NCBI GenBank assembly: GCA_004352715.1
Contig: SCFE01000030.1
Location: forward strand, 44,382 to 108,381
Source: Hofstenia miamia
Lineage: Eukaryota > Xenacoelomorpha > Acoela
Direction of reading: 5' to 3'
DNA: 64,000 nt
Part shown: positions 47,139 to 60,113 of the stretch, piece by piece
Layout: each line of letters opens with the position of its first letter
Numbering within the stretch: position 1 is the first letter of the stretch
Notes under the pieces: model-generated
The model's database searches: none
Told to the model about the DNA's origin: nothing
Seen by the model: only the letters and a program-made list of their open reading frames with translations
Program-made: the position numbers and the translations under genes

Positions 47139-47172
<34 letters not shown>

Positions 47173-50100
47173 TTTTCCGTATCGAGAGTTAGGATTAGTC
47201 ATCAGTTCTATAAGTTTAAGCGTTTACAAATGAAGTTATAATCGTGAAATTAACCGCAATCGCGTTCTTACAAATTAGACGTTTGATATAATTAACTATT
47301 TTTTAATTTTTTTTCAAAGTGAATAATAAATTCATAAAAAATCAATTTTTCAACTGAGAATCATTTATAATTGCAAAATATGGGTAGGTGATTTCTGGTA
47401 AGTGCCTTTGCTGCTGCCTTTTAACGGGACCATTTAATTTTTTCGGGGTTTTCATGTATCTAGTTTGTATGCAATAGGGATTTCTTGGGATAAAAAAGTG
47501 CATATTGTATATATTTGTTTGATGCATAAATGTGTTCAATGTATTCGATTCCACTTTTAGTTGACATTAATGATGAATTGTTTGTATTTTTGAAATATAA
47601 AATCCAAATGTTTTGAAAATACACAGTCGAACATGGTTTCTAAAGTGAAAGTATGTTATTTTCTCTTGGTATAATCAACCAAAACTGGGCTTTACATGCT
47701 TGTTTATTGTTACGAAGCTAAGCAATGTATGTTTGCTGCTTGAAAAAGTTTTTGACTTTGAATCACCTCCTTAACTAAATTTCATTGATATTTTCATTTC
47801 AAGCTGCGGCTTAAATGGTTTTGTTCTGGATCGCCGTGAAACCAGCGTAGCGAACCTGCATGATATTTTTAGAAGCCTAGTGCATATGTTTAAACTTTTT
47901 TATGACAAAGTCATTGATTAAAAAATATATATTTGTGTAAATATTTTCCACATTTTTGTAATATTTTTACAAAGGAAAATATCAGGAGACACAGCTCTTG
48001 TAGCTAGAAACAAAATATTAACCTAAACACTCATAATTTGCAACAAAATAACAAAATTTTATGTAAAATAATTCAGAAATTGCATTCAGTATCAAAATAT
48101 CAAGCACGAGAAATATTTAAAACTAATATTTTTAAATGATTTTCTATCATATTTTTGATGTAGAATCATGTTGCGAATGCAAATTTTTATTAATATCTAG
48201 TGACATGAATATCAAATGCTTACCCATCTTTAAAAATCCCGACCTAAATTTACTGGTTTACACACTAGAAGTACATTTGAACTCCAGCATATTGCCAGCG
48301 AGAATTTGTTAGTATTTTATCGATGTTTCATTGAAATCATGTTATAAATTTATGTTTAGGACTATGGTCGGCTGTTGAAGCAAGAAGAATTCCTAGTTTG
48401 GCAAGGGCGTAAAAAGTTCATGCGCCATATTTTTCTTTTCGAAGAACTCATCGTATTTAGCAAGACCAAGAAGTCCCGTAAAGGAAACGACTTCTATCAA
48501 TACAAAAACTCATTTAAAATGCAAGATGTTGGCCTGACGGAAAAAATTGGGGAAAGCGGCTTAAAATTCGAGATTTGGCTAAGACGATACAAGCCAGGAG
48601 AAAGTTACATTATACAGGTTACACTTTTATTCCTTTCCTGATAATTTTCTTTTATCAGTCATTAAACTATGATTTTCTTTATTCTGTTCTATCTACAATT
48701 GAATTTCCCATACATAGCATTTTATTTTTCAAGGCTATTTTATTACTGCATTCAAAAGTTAATTATTGCATCATGAACTGTAAATTGCGCGATTGACACA
48801 AATGTTCAACATTATACAGGAGCGGTTACGCTAATATATGTATCAATATCTCAAATTTTAGTAAAATTTTCAGATAGGGCTTCGAGAAAATTGTTGGAAA
48901 GTGTGGTCAAAATAGTTTAAGGTTAATAAAATTTTGGTCTATTCTCCGTAACACCTTCACATAACTTTGTTGTTTAGACTCACCGTTTCATTTGTTCACT
49001 AATGTATATACCTTTTTTTACCGTTCATTTCAAACTAAAGACATATTTAATAATCCTTAATTTAAAAATATATTGTATTATTTTAGCTATATTAATTCAA
49101 AGGTATGAATAGTTCGCTTCTGTGTTTTTCTATTTTTTCATATAATGCGTTTATGATATTTTAAAATGAAGTCTTATATTGCAGAACGGATTTGAAGATA
49201 AATTTGAATTTCCTTTAAAAGAACTTTCAAAATTCTCTCTCTGAATTCAATATAGACTACAATACGAATTTTGTTTTTTTTAATTTCCATTCAGCATTTG
49301 TGAATATTTTTCGCGCTATTTTTTGTTTTTTTTATTGCTTGAATATATCTAAAAAATTGCGCTGAAATGTGTTCGCTTCAATGTAAATTTCCGCATGGTA
49401 CTTGTCGAGTATTTCATCAAGCATAAACAATTGATTTTTTTTGACAAACACGGCATTGACTACTGTCAAAGTTTTGGAAAATGCCGTCTGCCTCAGATGC
49501 ATAGCGATGTAAAACTAATATTTGCTGTGATCATTTGTAATCGAATAGTTTTATAAGTATGCGTATTGTATTTCTTTCAAAATAAATTTATTCTTCATTT
49601 TCTATGAGTTATGCAGTGACTTACCGGGCCCTCTACCGAAGTGGCCATTTCTGCTGTATAAATTGGTTGATACGCATCGCCCATTTTAAAGCGTTTGGAA
49701 ATATTGTCAATTGAAATTTATAAAACAAACTGATTAATTTGTTATCAAATTGGCATATACTTGTCTAAAATGTACCTCATTAAAAATATTGTTGTCGGAA
49801 AGACATCTTTGAAGAATTTCAACATTTAGTAATTTTTTCTAAGTTAGGAACATGGTAGAAACGACCTTGAATGCTATATTCGTAATCAAGATATCAAAAT
49901 CTTAAGAATGATTTTCAGTGTATTTTATGATATGGAGTTATGTTCGAATACAGAACAAAAAATGGCATGAGGATGGAAGAGATCATACACATCAAAAGAT
50001 TTGCATCTGTCCAGTTACCGACTACTCTGTGAGTAGGACTTAGAAAAATTTACTACAATAAAAATCATAAATGGATTTAGAACTAAATGCTCTTCATATT

Positions 50101-53100
50101 ATTTTAAAAGAATTTTTTAGAATGTGGTGTATATCGTTGATACACAGTGAGATTTTAAAACAGATTTTGTGATAAACATTTAAAGAAATTTCTTTCTTAT
50201 TTCTCGGAATGTAATATTTTGGAAATCTATGATAGTTTAGCGAATTATTTAACAGAGCTATATTTTATGCTAGGCACATGTTCTAAACTGGTCAGTGCTT
50301 TTATGGAACTTTTAAAGTATTTATTGGGTACAGATTCTAATAAAATTGCATTACCGATCGCTAGTTGGGACGTCATTGAAATCATTAAATGCTAACTTAA
50401 CTGTAAATATTTGCATTACATCGCTTTGCCAAGACTTATCAATTTTCATAATTAAATGTTTACTTTTTATCAGGATTAATTCTTCCCTGAAGTAATTTTA
50501 GCTAACCTGACATTGTCGATTGATTTGCATGTGCACACCATTTTTGAAAATGGCCATTTAGCACTGATCGTTATTACAGTTTAATTGTGTAAACATTACT
50601 AACTATAGACATCTGTTGCGCCTATATTCTAAACGTATGTCTCTGTAACTAGTTTCTTAGTCATTTGCAATATATGACATAACAAATCGCTAGAGATTCA
50701 TCATATTTATACTTTTTATAAAATATCAACTTTTTTAAATTGTTTTTATTATTTATTTGTAAATCATTTTCTTACAACAAAATTTTTCTACAGTAGTTTT
50801 TCATTATACTGTTGTTGAGTAGCGTTAAAATGTCAGTATTTTTCATTGGTTTTGCATCTTCCACACTTCGTATAAACCGCGAATGGGTTAGTGCAGCGAT
50901 TGGGGCGAGGCGTTTTAGTGTATTCCTAAGGTCTATATCACTGGAGTTCCTTCCAATGAAGCTGAGATGTCCTTGTTTGAAGCCGTGACACCAGGCATCA
51001 CCAATTTTTACAGAACAATACACATTGCACTTTAGCTTATACACCTTAATCCTTCTACTTCCAAATTGTATTTGTGCATCTTTGTATAACAAAAGTGACA
51101 TTTCTTGCCACACATGTTAAGGCAATAAAATCTTTATAATATATTTGTTTATATATTTTAGTTTTTATTTTTTGCATTTCAGACAAGAAATGTGTGTAAA
51201 ACATGCAATTGAAGTTAATTTTTTTGCAGTTAAAAGGAATAATTTACAGTCATAAAACTTGTGCAGGGTTTTGTCGCATTCACGATTTTAGAATTTTTGC
51301 ATGACCTCCTTATTGATAGTCCCTTTTAAAGAAAAATCCTAACTACATCTTCTTGTTGATAAACTGGTCCTGCTTAATTATTATTCCCATTATTTGCATT
51401 AAGAATATAGACATTGTGTTTATTAAGTCATCCAATTTAAACGAATACGCAGTTTTAATTGTACGAAACATTGTTTTGATGATTCATAATTTTGTAATAC
51501 GTTACTAGTCTCTTTTCAGCACCGGTTTTAAAATTGCAATTCTAATTAATGAAATTCTCTTAACTGGAACATCCATTCACATGGAAAAGCGGAAAATTGT
51601 CTGACGCAGTGGAGGTTGTAGTAGCAAAAGTAGTCGCAGGCTTGAATTACAGACGCTAAATTTCAAATTAATCGATTATGCCCATGAAACACTCTGGCTG
51701 AAATTTTTAAGTTACTGACATATTTTTAATAGGGCGCGCAAAACACATGTAAAAATATTTTGTAACTGTGTGAAATAGTGCTTGCATGTTTAAAACATTG
51801 TCTCATAAAACGTTTACTCGCGTTACTTATATTTTTTTTCAAATCCGTGCAAAATTTTATTGAAACTTTCGGATGATATTTTTTGGATTCGTTCATTGGT
51901 ACTTTAGTAACCGAAAAAGCAACATTCACATTTGGTTTACATGTATGAAGCTAAAAATAAGTGTTGAGGAGTTTATCATTCAGTGCATTAGTTTTATCGC
52001 ATTGATTTTTTTCTGTCAAAAAGTAAAAGAAAACTTTGTTTAAACTTTTAAAACATTTTTTGTGTGATAATATCCACTTTTTTCAAACCTGATCAGAAGC
52101 GTAATTTTTTACACAATATTTAATACAGGAGCTCTGCTGATATCTTATCAAGCAGAAAAGCCAGATTGCCATTTGTGCGCGCAATGGATTTTTCGCTACT
52201 TCTGGTGATTTTTGTCGTAATGCTTTATCGAAAATATCAAATCATTGCCATTAACTAATTAGTAAAAATGTATATTATAACGCCAATAATGATTTGTTTT
52301 CAAAATACATAACATCACATTTTATTGTTATTATAACGTTTACTAAACTTCCTGCAATTCTGTTAAGACATTTTCTAGACGCAAAAATTATTTTCAACTT
52401 ACGTAATTTAAAACTATTCGAGTTTAGTTTCTTTGCATAGCAAATTCTTCATAACCTGAAATAAGGATACTCGTTTTTGGTACATTCTATACACAACAAA
52501 ATATGTCAATGCTGGAAACTACATTGGCCCTTGTGTACATGATAATACAGCACCACGGGGCTCTTTCAATAACGTTTGGCAGCTTTCTGTCTGACAGCAA
52601 TGCTCAACAATAGTTTTGAAATCACACGAAACGACAGAAATATAACACTATGTCAATAGTAGCTTTTTACAAAAAATATTTGCTGTCAATTAGTCAATAT
52701 TTTCTAACACGTGCAGATCATGCAACACGTGATTTTCAAATTATATTTCTTAATGCAATTCGATAGAAGTGATTCTATATGCTGGGAAACGTCTTCTCTA
52801 ATTTAGTGTTCTGCAGATGAATTTCAGAATACCTCTGTGCTAAACTCAGAGGAACACTTTATGAAATATTATCATAGCAAGCGAGGGTGCTAAGACTATT
52901 GTATGCTGTGTGTAATTAAACATTTCAGAAATCGGGAAAATGAAAGTATTTATTAAAATTCTTGAATAGATTCCGTTATTACTAAAAACATCCGTTTCGA
53001 TTTTGTGTCTACGTATTTTTCGATTGAATTGACATGTTATTTCTTGTTTGTAATACGACACCACTAGAGTAAAATGTCTGCGAGGATTGCCAGAAGTCAT

Positions 53101-53627
53101 TTGTAGATATTGTAATTATTTTTATAATAGCTATTTTATGATCAACAACCTATTTCCACGACGCTCTTTTAAATGGGAATATTCAATAACATAGAGTTGT
53201 TCCACAAATCTACTTCTACTCCTGAAACGTTCAAATGCGGATTGTAGTTCAAATATTAGTGTTTTCATTGTTATATAAATTTATGTATATCACTTGATCA
53301 TTTCTACCTTCCATCTTATGCTCTTTAAATGTTAATGTTTGTTAGATATATGATTTTAGGCTCCGTCGGTCACCATTTGTATTGCATGGGTGTCAGTGAT
53401 TGCACAACGGCTTTGGAATCAGATTTTACGTTGTAAAAATCTTCACTTGAGCACCCAAACTTTTGTAGCCACCTCAAAGCAGTATATGGATTTGGAACCA
53501 AGTGAAAATCAAATACAAGCTCGTTCGCTAAACATCCAAGTTAGAAGCAAATCCAGAGCCAGCATAGCTGGACCTGCGCATGATTTCACAAACAAGCGGC
53601 CACATTCGGTTATCAGTATGTCGTCAG
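42640..53627 (+). CDS. Rho guanine nucleotide exchange factor, puratrophin-1/PLEKHG4-like (gene span, exons 1-4)
   Basis: The predicted product activates Rho-family GTPases by nucleotide exchange at membranes or actin structures. Proposed exons: 42640-42694, 43935-46975, 48360-48617, 53360-53627, and possibly 58248-58398. All internal junctions have AG/GT borders and agreeing phases (1, 0, 0). Numbered from the proposed first Met, the protein has a CRAL-TRIO-like region at about 247-371 (ending EEFGGNL), a coiled-coil/spectrin-like region at about 375-650, a Ser-rich linker to about 830, a DH domain at about 840-1025 (with LLKPTQRLAKYCLLL) and a PH domain at about 1033-1145. Domain order fits puratrophin-1-like proteins. 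It looks intact, unlike everything to its left. Exact orthology is not decided. Confidence 0.85.
43935..46975 (+). CDS. main exon of the RhoGEF gene (CRAL-TRIO-like to DH)
   Basis: A single open frame of more than 1000 codons. It opens with DMAVNFPQYCTEIEHILANLF, holds the lipid-binding-type CRAL-TRIO-like segment at about 44618-44990, then charged helices with DELEDVKQQFEDEFSKRISEI (about 45175-45240) and other spectrin-repeat-like helices to about 45830. A Ser/Asn-rich linker follows, and the DH domain runs from NKRLWHIMQEIVQTERDYI (about 46398) to the donor AAG|GTAAT at 46975. The open frame extends upstream to 43829, but that part is hydrophobic and ends in a TTTAG acceptor, so it is intron. 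A microsatellite and N gap follow the donor. Confidence 0.9.
46976..48359 (+). other. RhoGEF intron with (TA)n microsatellite and gap
   Basis: Starts GTAATTTTTTTC and ends TTTATGTTTAG. A TA run (46993-47007 and 47139-47169) is split by N gap 47008-47138. Nothing else recognised. Confidence 0.85.
48360..48617 (+). CDS. RhoGEF exon 3: first part of the PH domain
   Basis: Eighty-six codons in phase 0 on both sides, from DYGRLLKQEEFLVWQGRKK through RHIFLFEELIVFSKTKK to GESYIIQ. These are beta strands 1-6 of a PH domain directly following the DH domain. Confidence 0.9.
48618..53359 (+). other. RhoGEF intron
   Basis: AT-rich, 4.7 kb, no exon or named repeat recognised. One antisense frame inside is listed separately. 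Confidence 0.75.
50772..51113 (-). pseudogene. possible pogo/CENP-B-type DNA-binding relic
   Basis: A 113-codon minus-strand frame contains W-C-H-G-F-K-Q-G-H-L-S...R-N-S. This weakly resembles the second helix-turn-helix of Tigger/pogo transposases (W-x2-GF-x-K-RH-x2-LS). No DDE part is visible next to it. It could be a chance frame. Confidence 0.2.
53360..53627 (+). CDS. RhoGEF exon 4: PH domain end and C-terminal tail
   Basis: After TTTTAG the frame reads APSVTICIAWVSVIAQRLWNQ, the C-terminal helix that closes a PH domain, and continues with a basic/Ser-rich tail (RSLNIQVRSKSRAS, RPHSVISMSS). The donor TCAG|GTAAC leaves phase 1. Reading on into the intron gives a stop at 53642. Confidence 0.85.
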
Positions 53628-55850
53628 GTAACATTTCTGCATAATATTTTATAAACTAATTAGAGGTTAAGTTATATTAGATAGTTTAGATTATGATTTT
53701 GGAAAGTTGTGAGTATTACTCTATATTCGTTGCATTCATTTAATTACTACAGCAATGCTGTTGTATTTTGAGTTCCTTCTGTACTACTTGCAATTTATGG
53801 TATAAGTTCGTTGGTACTTTGAACACAAAATATATAATTTGCTTTAAAAAACTACAATGCTTTTTAATCCAATCTGTCGGCAATTTGCGAAAACAGTTAT
53901 CAATGACTTCTGAGTATTAAATGTTTGTAAACGTGTGAATCATACGAGATAAGAAAGAATTGTTATATATTGTATTTGCAAAATGCGCTGAGCAAGTACA
54001 GTGAAGACAAGTAACATTTCACTGTTAATTAACAGTCTTAATAAATGAAAATTCAATTTTCTTCTAAGCTCCAATTGTAGTCATTACCCAAACTTTGGGA
54101 TATTTTTAAATGGTAACAACATGAGCTGGGCACAGATTTATTATATTCTGTGTCATTGTAAGAAGATATGTGGAAATTGAGCCTTTGAAAGTGGCTTTTA
54201 TTCTTAGATTTGAATAAGATCTTTATCATATTTACTGTGTTAATTAGGTGATTGGTTAAGCGATCCCTAGTCAAGCACTACATTGCTAAGGTCTGTATAT
54301 CTAACTTTCTCCTCGTCGCTTACTTTTTTCAGATTGCCCAAATTACTGATTGCACTTACTAAAAGTTTGATGTGAATGACTGAGTAAAATCATCACTATT
54401 TGCTGTGGTGATATTTTGTTTTTATCAAGAAATTGAGTTTAATATCACCCACATCAAAACAGGCCTTTGTATTTATAGAAAGGAGAGCTTGATATTTTTA
54501 ATTTTTGTGTAACTATAATATTCATTTTTTCATACAATAAAATTATTTAAGGTTTGTAAAGTTTGCTTACACTTAATGAAGTCTGCATTAAGATTGAATA
54601 ATTTAGTTTGTATACATACTTAAAAAACAAAATGTGGAAATGATAATTTTTCTTAATAAATTGTATAAAACTTATTCTCAGAATGTTTGATAACTGTTTA
54701 CTCGAGCTTAGTAAATGGTGTAAAATCATAGTGACATTGAAACTCTGATATGGTTTTATATTTTAATTTATAGGTCGGTGGTTTCTGTATTCGGTTCAGT
54801 TCGCCTTTTGCTGTAAAACCGATATTTCGGTTCGGTATACAAACGAGTTTGTTGAATTATCACTTAGTTCCAAATCGATTATTGTGTCAATTTTAAGTTC
54901 TTTCGCTTGTATAAGAACAGGCGCGTTAAGTTCCAACGTTTTTCTTGTGTCACATAATAGCATATCATGGTTTCATATAATGCCTTTACTTAGCCTTACA
55001 TGTTCCATGACCTAACCTACTTAAACTCTTTTAAGTTAGTGGTGCATGCACAATATTTTGAATCAGTCTTTAGTTAGAATTGAAGTATAAAGACCATCTA
55101 TATCGGTTCTTAAATAAAATATGGTTACATGTTGAAACCTTGGTCATTACAGTTATGCAGAGTTGTGTTGAGCAAAATTTCAAACAACTTATGTAACTAT
55201 ATCAAATTTCGACTTTATTAGTTTTTGAAAGGAATACTTTTGTTTATAGCTAACAATAAATTCCCAGAAATTGATTTATTGAATTTCATTTTTCCAACTA
55301 TTGAAACGTCTTTAGAGTTTCTAATTTATTGTTTACGTAATAACAATTACCTCAATGCAAAATTTGCATAATTATAACGTGTATTAACACACGAAGATTG
55401 TCTTACATCACCCTCATACTTTAACGCTTATAGCCAGCTCATAAAACTACTGTTTTACTTGTGAAGCATCTACTTAGGTTTGTTGGTGACAATAGCAACG
55501 ATTATTTAAATGAAAGTTAACTTTAAATTTAACCAGTTTCGTGTCATGACCTAAACCATCTCTAACCCATTTATTCTCACCACATACCCATATCCTCCTT
55601 CCTGCACGTTGTATGGTTTGTGAATTTCTATGTATCTAACGATGCAACTAACTGCATAAAATGCTAGTACAGAAAGGATTACATCTACAATAGCTGCGTT
55701 GAGTTAGGCGTAGAACCAGTGACCTTTTCTTATATATTAGGCTTTTAAAATTTCACTCAATTGTGTTAAGCACTAATTATGCTTGTTTTGTGTAATGTAT
55801 ATTAAAACAACTTAATCAAGCATATTTTCAAAGGAGTATTTCTTTTTTAC
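53628..55850 (+). other. RhoGEF 3' intron or intergenic, left part
   Basis: AT-rich. No exon, RNA or named repeat recognised. Confidence 0.5.
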
Positions 55851-55852
55851 TT

Positions 55853-57776
55853 CAGGCAAGACCAACTACACTATTTTACCATCAAATTGACAAAAATGCT
55901 CTCCAATTTGGCAAAAGGCGAACACCAAACGGCATAACGGGAAAACCAAATAGGCAAAAGTGGGACACCAAATTTGCACAAATTTTATCAGTATATATTT
56001 TCATTATGCAGATTTTATAATTATTCATGTAACTGTATTTGGTTTTGCAGCTCTGAAGAAAATTCAGTAACTTAATAATTTTTATCTTAAAGAGCGCTAT
56101 GTAAAACTGGTGATTATTAAGGCACCGTTTGTTCTACTGTGAGGAATAAAAATTTCGATTGAGTTTATTCTAATATTTGACCACATGCAAGATCTCATTA
56201 TTAATCACATGTCTCCATTTAAAACGAAGCTTAAAATAAATGAATGTATAATTTTCCAACTGCATATATTCAATGATAAAAACAAAACAATAGCTATCTT
56301 ATCTTTTATGAACTCATAAAGAAAAGGTCTGCCATCTCATGAAAACCTGTAAATGGGATCGAGTTAGTTGCCTTCAATAATCCATTGATTCACATCACTA
56401 TAAAAATTCCTTAAATGATCAAGTGTGACTATCATTTACTGGCCCAACTAGTTTCACCAGCTCTTCTTTGTAGTTCGCAAATGTTTTTTCTTCTTAAGGG
56501 GCTGCTTCGAAATCATTGACAATACTGAGTATATTGTAAGCAGTTATTTTCGTAAAACCAATTGCATTGTGAGGTCATTCGGATCTCTTCCAGCTTCATT
56601 GTCATCTAAGTTAAGTTGTTTGCGCTCTTCTGCGATCTTATATGAGTTTTGCCTTGGTGCCACCACGCAGGACTGTCAATCTTCGGCGGAAACAAGGAAA
56701 TATTAGTAAAAATATGCACTAAAGACAGGTTGAGAGGTTCGAGGGGTCGGGGTCATATTTCCTGTATTGACTTTATATATTTCAGAAAAGCCTTTAACAT
56801 TTAATAGCAGTCTTTAATACCTTGGAATTAAAGCTATTTATTTATTTAATACAGTGTGATATATTATTTTAGTGATTGAAAACTTATAAGTACACTCATT
56901 AAATCTGTTTCTCTATTTGTATTTTTTAGTTTCAATGAATTATGCATTTTGTTGAAGATTACTGTTGCAACAGAAATGCAGTATAATCCGCTTATAACAA
57001 GATTAAAGGGACCATAAACATTAGCTTGAGCGATAACATAGGTTTTCAGGTTGCAGCTAGGCATTTACTTTGTTGGTCAAATGAGTTCCATATTGATTAA
57101 ATCAGTCACTGGACATTTTCAACTAATTTGAAAATGCTATATTTGAATTATTATATGCAAATTAATTATCAGTAAGACGTTCATAGTTTGAGTAGCTTTT
57201 CTAGATTATCTCAATATTTTTTTTAAAGTTTAGTGTTGCCTTTTATGTATGAATACCACTTTATGATACCCTATTTCTTGTTTTTTAAAATTTGCTGGGG
57301 AGGACCTCTTATGCCGCTCGCTTGTGTATTGTCGGAGCACCCTGTGATTTCCACAATGAAAATATTCCCGGGGAAATTGTTCATAATTGTTGACCGGCGT
57401 GATCACGAAAATATGATGGTTACTGCAAATAGTAGAATCTTGTCTGATGTTTGTCATAGATACATACAATAACACACGATACATAGCATTTGAGCCTTTT
57501 CTGCTTTTCCTGCTGGATAAAAGAATTTTGTCTAATTGTGTTCATTAAATTATTGGTTAATATATGTACTTTTTTTACAATTATCATACTAGTTAAGGAT
57601 GCAAACCAGCAGCTATTACATGAGTAAGTATAAAATCTACATTATTTAATTTTTTGCTGATCAAATTTGACCAATGGTGTCGCACTTCTGCCAATTTGGT
57701 GTTCCCATTTTAAAAATTTGGTATCGCATTTTGGCCAATTTAGTGGTAGATGGTGTAAAATTACGTCCTGGCCATT
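55853..57776. mobile_element. foldback-like element with inverted arrays of 21-22 bp repeats
   Basis: The left arm (about 55853-55990) holds about five degenerate units of CCAAATTGGCAAAAGTGCGACA type. The right arm (about 57658-57776) holds about four units in inverse orientation. The outer ends also align (TTTTACCATC on the left, GATGGTGTAAAA on the right). The 1.7 kb between them shows no transposase. It resembles foldback-type elements with repetitive long terminal inverted repeats. Target duplication not resolved. Confidence 0.5.
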
Positions 57777-58247
57777 TCCATAAAAATTTGCGGCCTAAGT
57801 AACAACTCGAACATATACTTTTTATGAGTAGATGTTATTGTTAAACACATTTTTAAAAAATGTTTAGCATCACATCATTAATAAAGCTTCTGCATTGTAT
57901 CTTCAATTCATAAACAATCACTTAAATAAATAAATTGAAACTTTTAATTTTGTATACCAAAGACTTTTGATTTACAAACAGCTATTTCAATATTTTTAGA
58001 AATTATTTCAAATAGATTGACAATTGGCTTATAAACATCAAAAATTTAGTGATTATATTGATAAAAACATGAAATTTACAGTATATGACAACAAAAACCG
58101 GATTGAAGATCTAAAACAAAATGCTGGTCCGAGAATAAGACTTGATTACTTATTCATAGTTTGAGGTAATAGTCTAACAACGAAGTTAATGATGGCATTT
58201 TAAGTGCTTCATAATTTAATTCATTGATTAAGATTTAATTTTCTTAG

Positions 58248-58398
58248 CAAATATCACATTTCGTCTAGAAGGAAGAGAGATCCAGCTTTGCAAAATCGAC
58301 ATTATGATAGCAGCCGCAAGAAAGAAAGGGACACACTTATAGATGCGGAGAAACCTAATATATCAAATGACAAGAATTATGCATGTAGACCAGATTGA
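58248..58398 (+). CDS. tentative last exon of the RhoGEF gene
   Basis: The acceptor TTTTCTTAG at 58239-58247 precedes a stretch with two usable frames. Joined to exon 4 in phase 1, the frame gives ANITFRLEGREIQLCKID and stops after about 30 codons (58340). Another frame stays open for 47 codons, is rich in R, K and S, and stops at 58396-58398, but would need a phase 2 donor, for example from an unseen exon. AATAAA signals follow at 58719 and 58933. Confidence 0.35.
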
Positions 58399-60105
58399 CG
58401 CATTAAGTAGAGTTTTCACGCATTTCCCATCGTTCAAAATACTTAGTAGCTTAACTCAGCAGGCAAGCAGACATTCTATTCCAGATTAAAAATATGGAAA
58501 TGCAGGGGAATACTCTCCGTATGATCCGGGGAAAGAAGTGCGTTGTCTGATGTTAAGCATAATATAAGTGGTCATCAACTGATAAAAAGCATACTATAAG
58601 GAATTAGTAATGAGCTTTGCTAGAGAAATACCGTAATCCATTATAAGAGGTAGATTTTGTTTTAAACTTATCATTTTCAGCCACACAAAGAATGTGATCT
58701 TTGCTACCTTCAAAAAGGAATAAACATTAAATTGGATTTAAGATTAAAGCAGAATTATGTTCGAACTTGATGAACATCTACTGTTAATATGTTACCCATC
58801 ATATATTTATTTCAACCATTAGTATATAACCGACACAACTCAGTAATATAATATATAATAATAGCTAATCTATATAGATATAAAGGTTAAATCCTTCTAT
58901 GCAATTGCAAACTCTTTGAAGTATATGTAGTCAATAAAGTTCATTCAACATATAAAAGTTATGTGCATCATGTTCGAAACTCCTGTTAAAAATATTCACG
59001 TGGCATTTTGGACCAATTGTAATCGTTCAGGTCTTTAGTTTCTAATGCTATTAACAAGCTATTCCATGCATCAAGATATGTGTTGACACAAGCATAAGCA
59101 GATGATTGTGAAATGCAGCATCTGATGTGATATAAACTTCTTGAAGTAAATATAGCAGAGCACCATATTGAATTGCAAATATATCCAAGTTTATGCTAAA
59201 AGAGAAATATCAACAATTTGGATATCAACTTCAGAGGAAGATACACAAATCAGGGTTACTTGAAGCCCACTAACTGCATCTCACAATGACAATTATTCTC
59301 TAATTTATTTATATAAGTAATTAAGAAGATATATATCATGCTTCAGGAAAATTTTTCTCAGGCCGATTAAAATAAGTAGCAACCAATTTAAAGTAAGTGC
59401 AAGCCAATTATAATGTGCAAGCAATTTGAATAAAGTTCAAGCAAATTGAAATCTAAACTTTTTTAAAGATTGAGAGAAAATATAGGTATACAGAACGAGA
59501 AACAGCATTAAGGCTATATTTCAAATGTTATCAAATAACGGGCATATTAAACAAAGGCCTTAAAATGCTATCTTTATAGGCTCAATGGCATGTTTCGCAA
59601 ATTCATTGCATCTTTAAAAAAATGCTTGAACGTGGTTAGCAAATCGAAGACATTTGAGTGGGGTAATAGAATGTCGTCCTTCGTCGATAGGTTTCTCTGA
59701 TACGAAGACGCCATTCTGTTTTCGGAATATCTCCAGCTGGATCACCTCCAATTAGTTCTTGATATTTTTGTCACCACGTTGTTTCAGCTGCAATTTCAGA
59801 ACCTACCAAGTATTTTCAATTGCGTTCATCATGGAACAAAGGGAGAGCCTAAGATTAATTGCTCCAATGTACATGCATTTGGAGATAACCTCTTTAGCTT
59901 TTGAATGTCAATTCAATCAGCTTTGTGAGCCTGTTGTTGAATATTAATTAACTTGCACTTTCTTTTAAATTCCTTGACAGTTATTATAAATTGGTTGCTA
60001 CATATTTCATTTTGTCTGAGAAAAGGTGCAGTCTTCAATCGTGATTTTAGCGAGGTTTCTTTCGGAAATATAACGTGATAGATTCAACTAGAGTCCTCTC
60101 TGGAT
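58399..60105. other. AT-rich stretch, nothing firm recognised
   Basis: Two AATAAA hexamers (58719-58724, 58933-58938) could serve the RhoGEF gene. No other feature can be supported. Confidence 0.45.
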
Positions 60106-60113
60106 ATAATAAC

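Noticed and set aside
57230-57484. Overlapping 79-84 codon frames on both strands
   Set aside because: No similarity or domain recognised. They lie within the spacer of the foldback-like element.
59640-59950. Possible coding sequence on either strand
   Set aside because: Frames are short, no domain is recognised, and there is no repeat or splice support.
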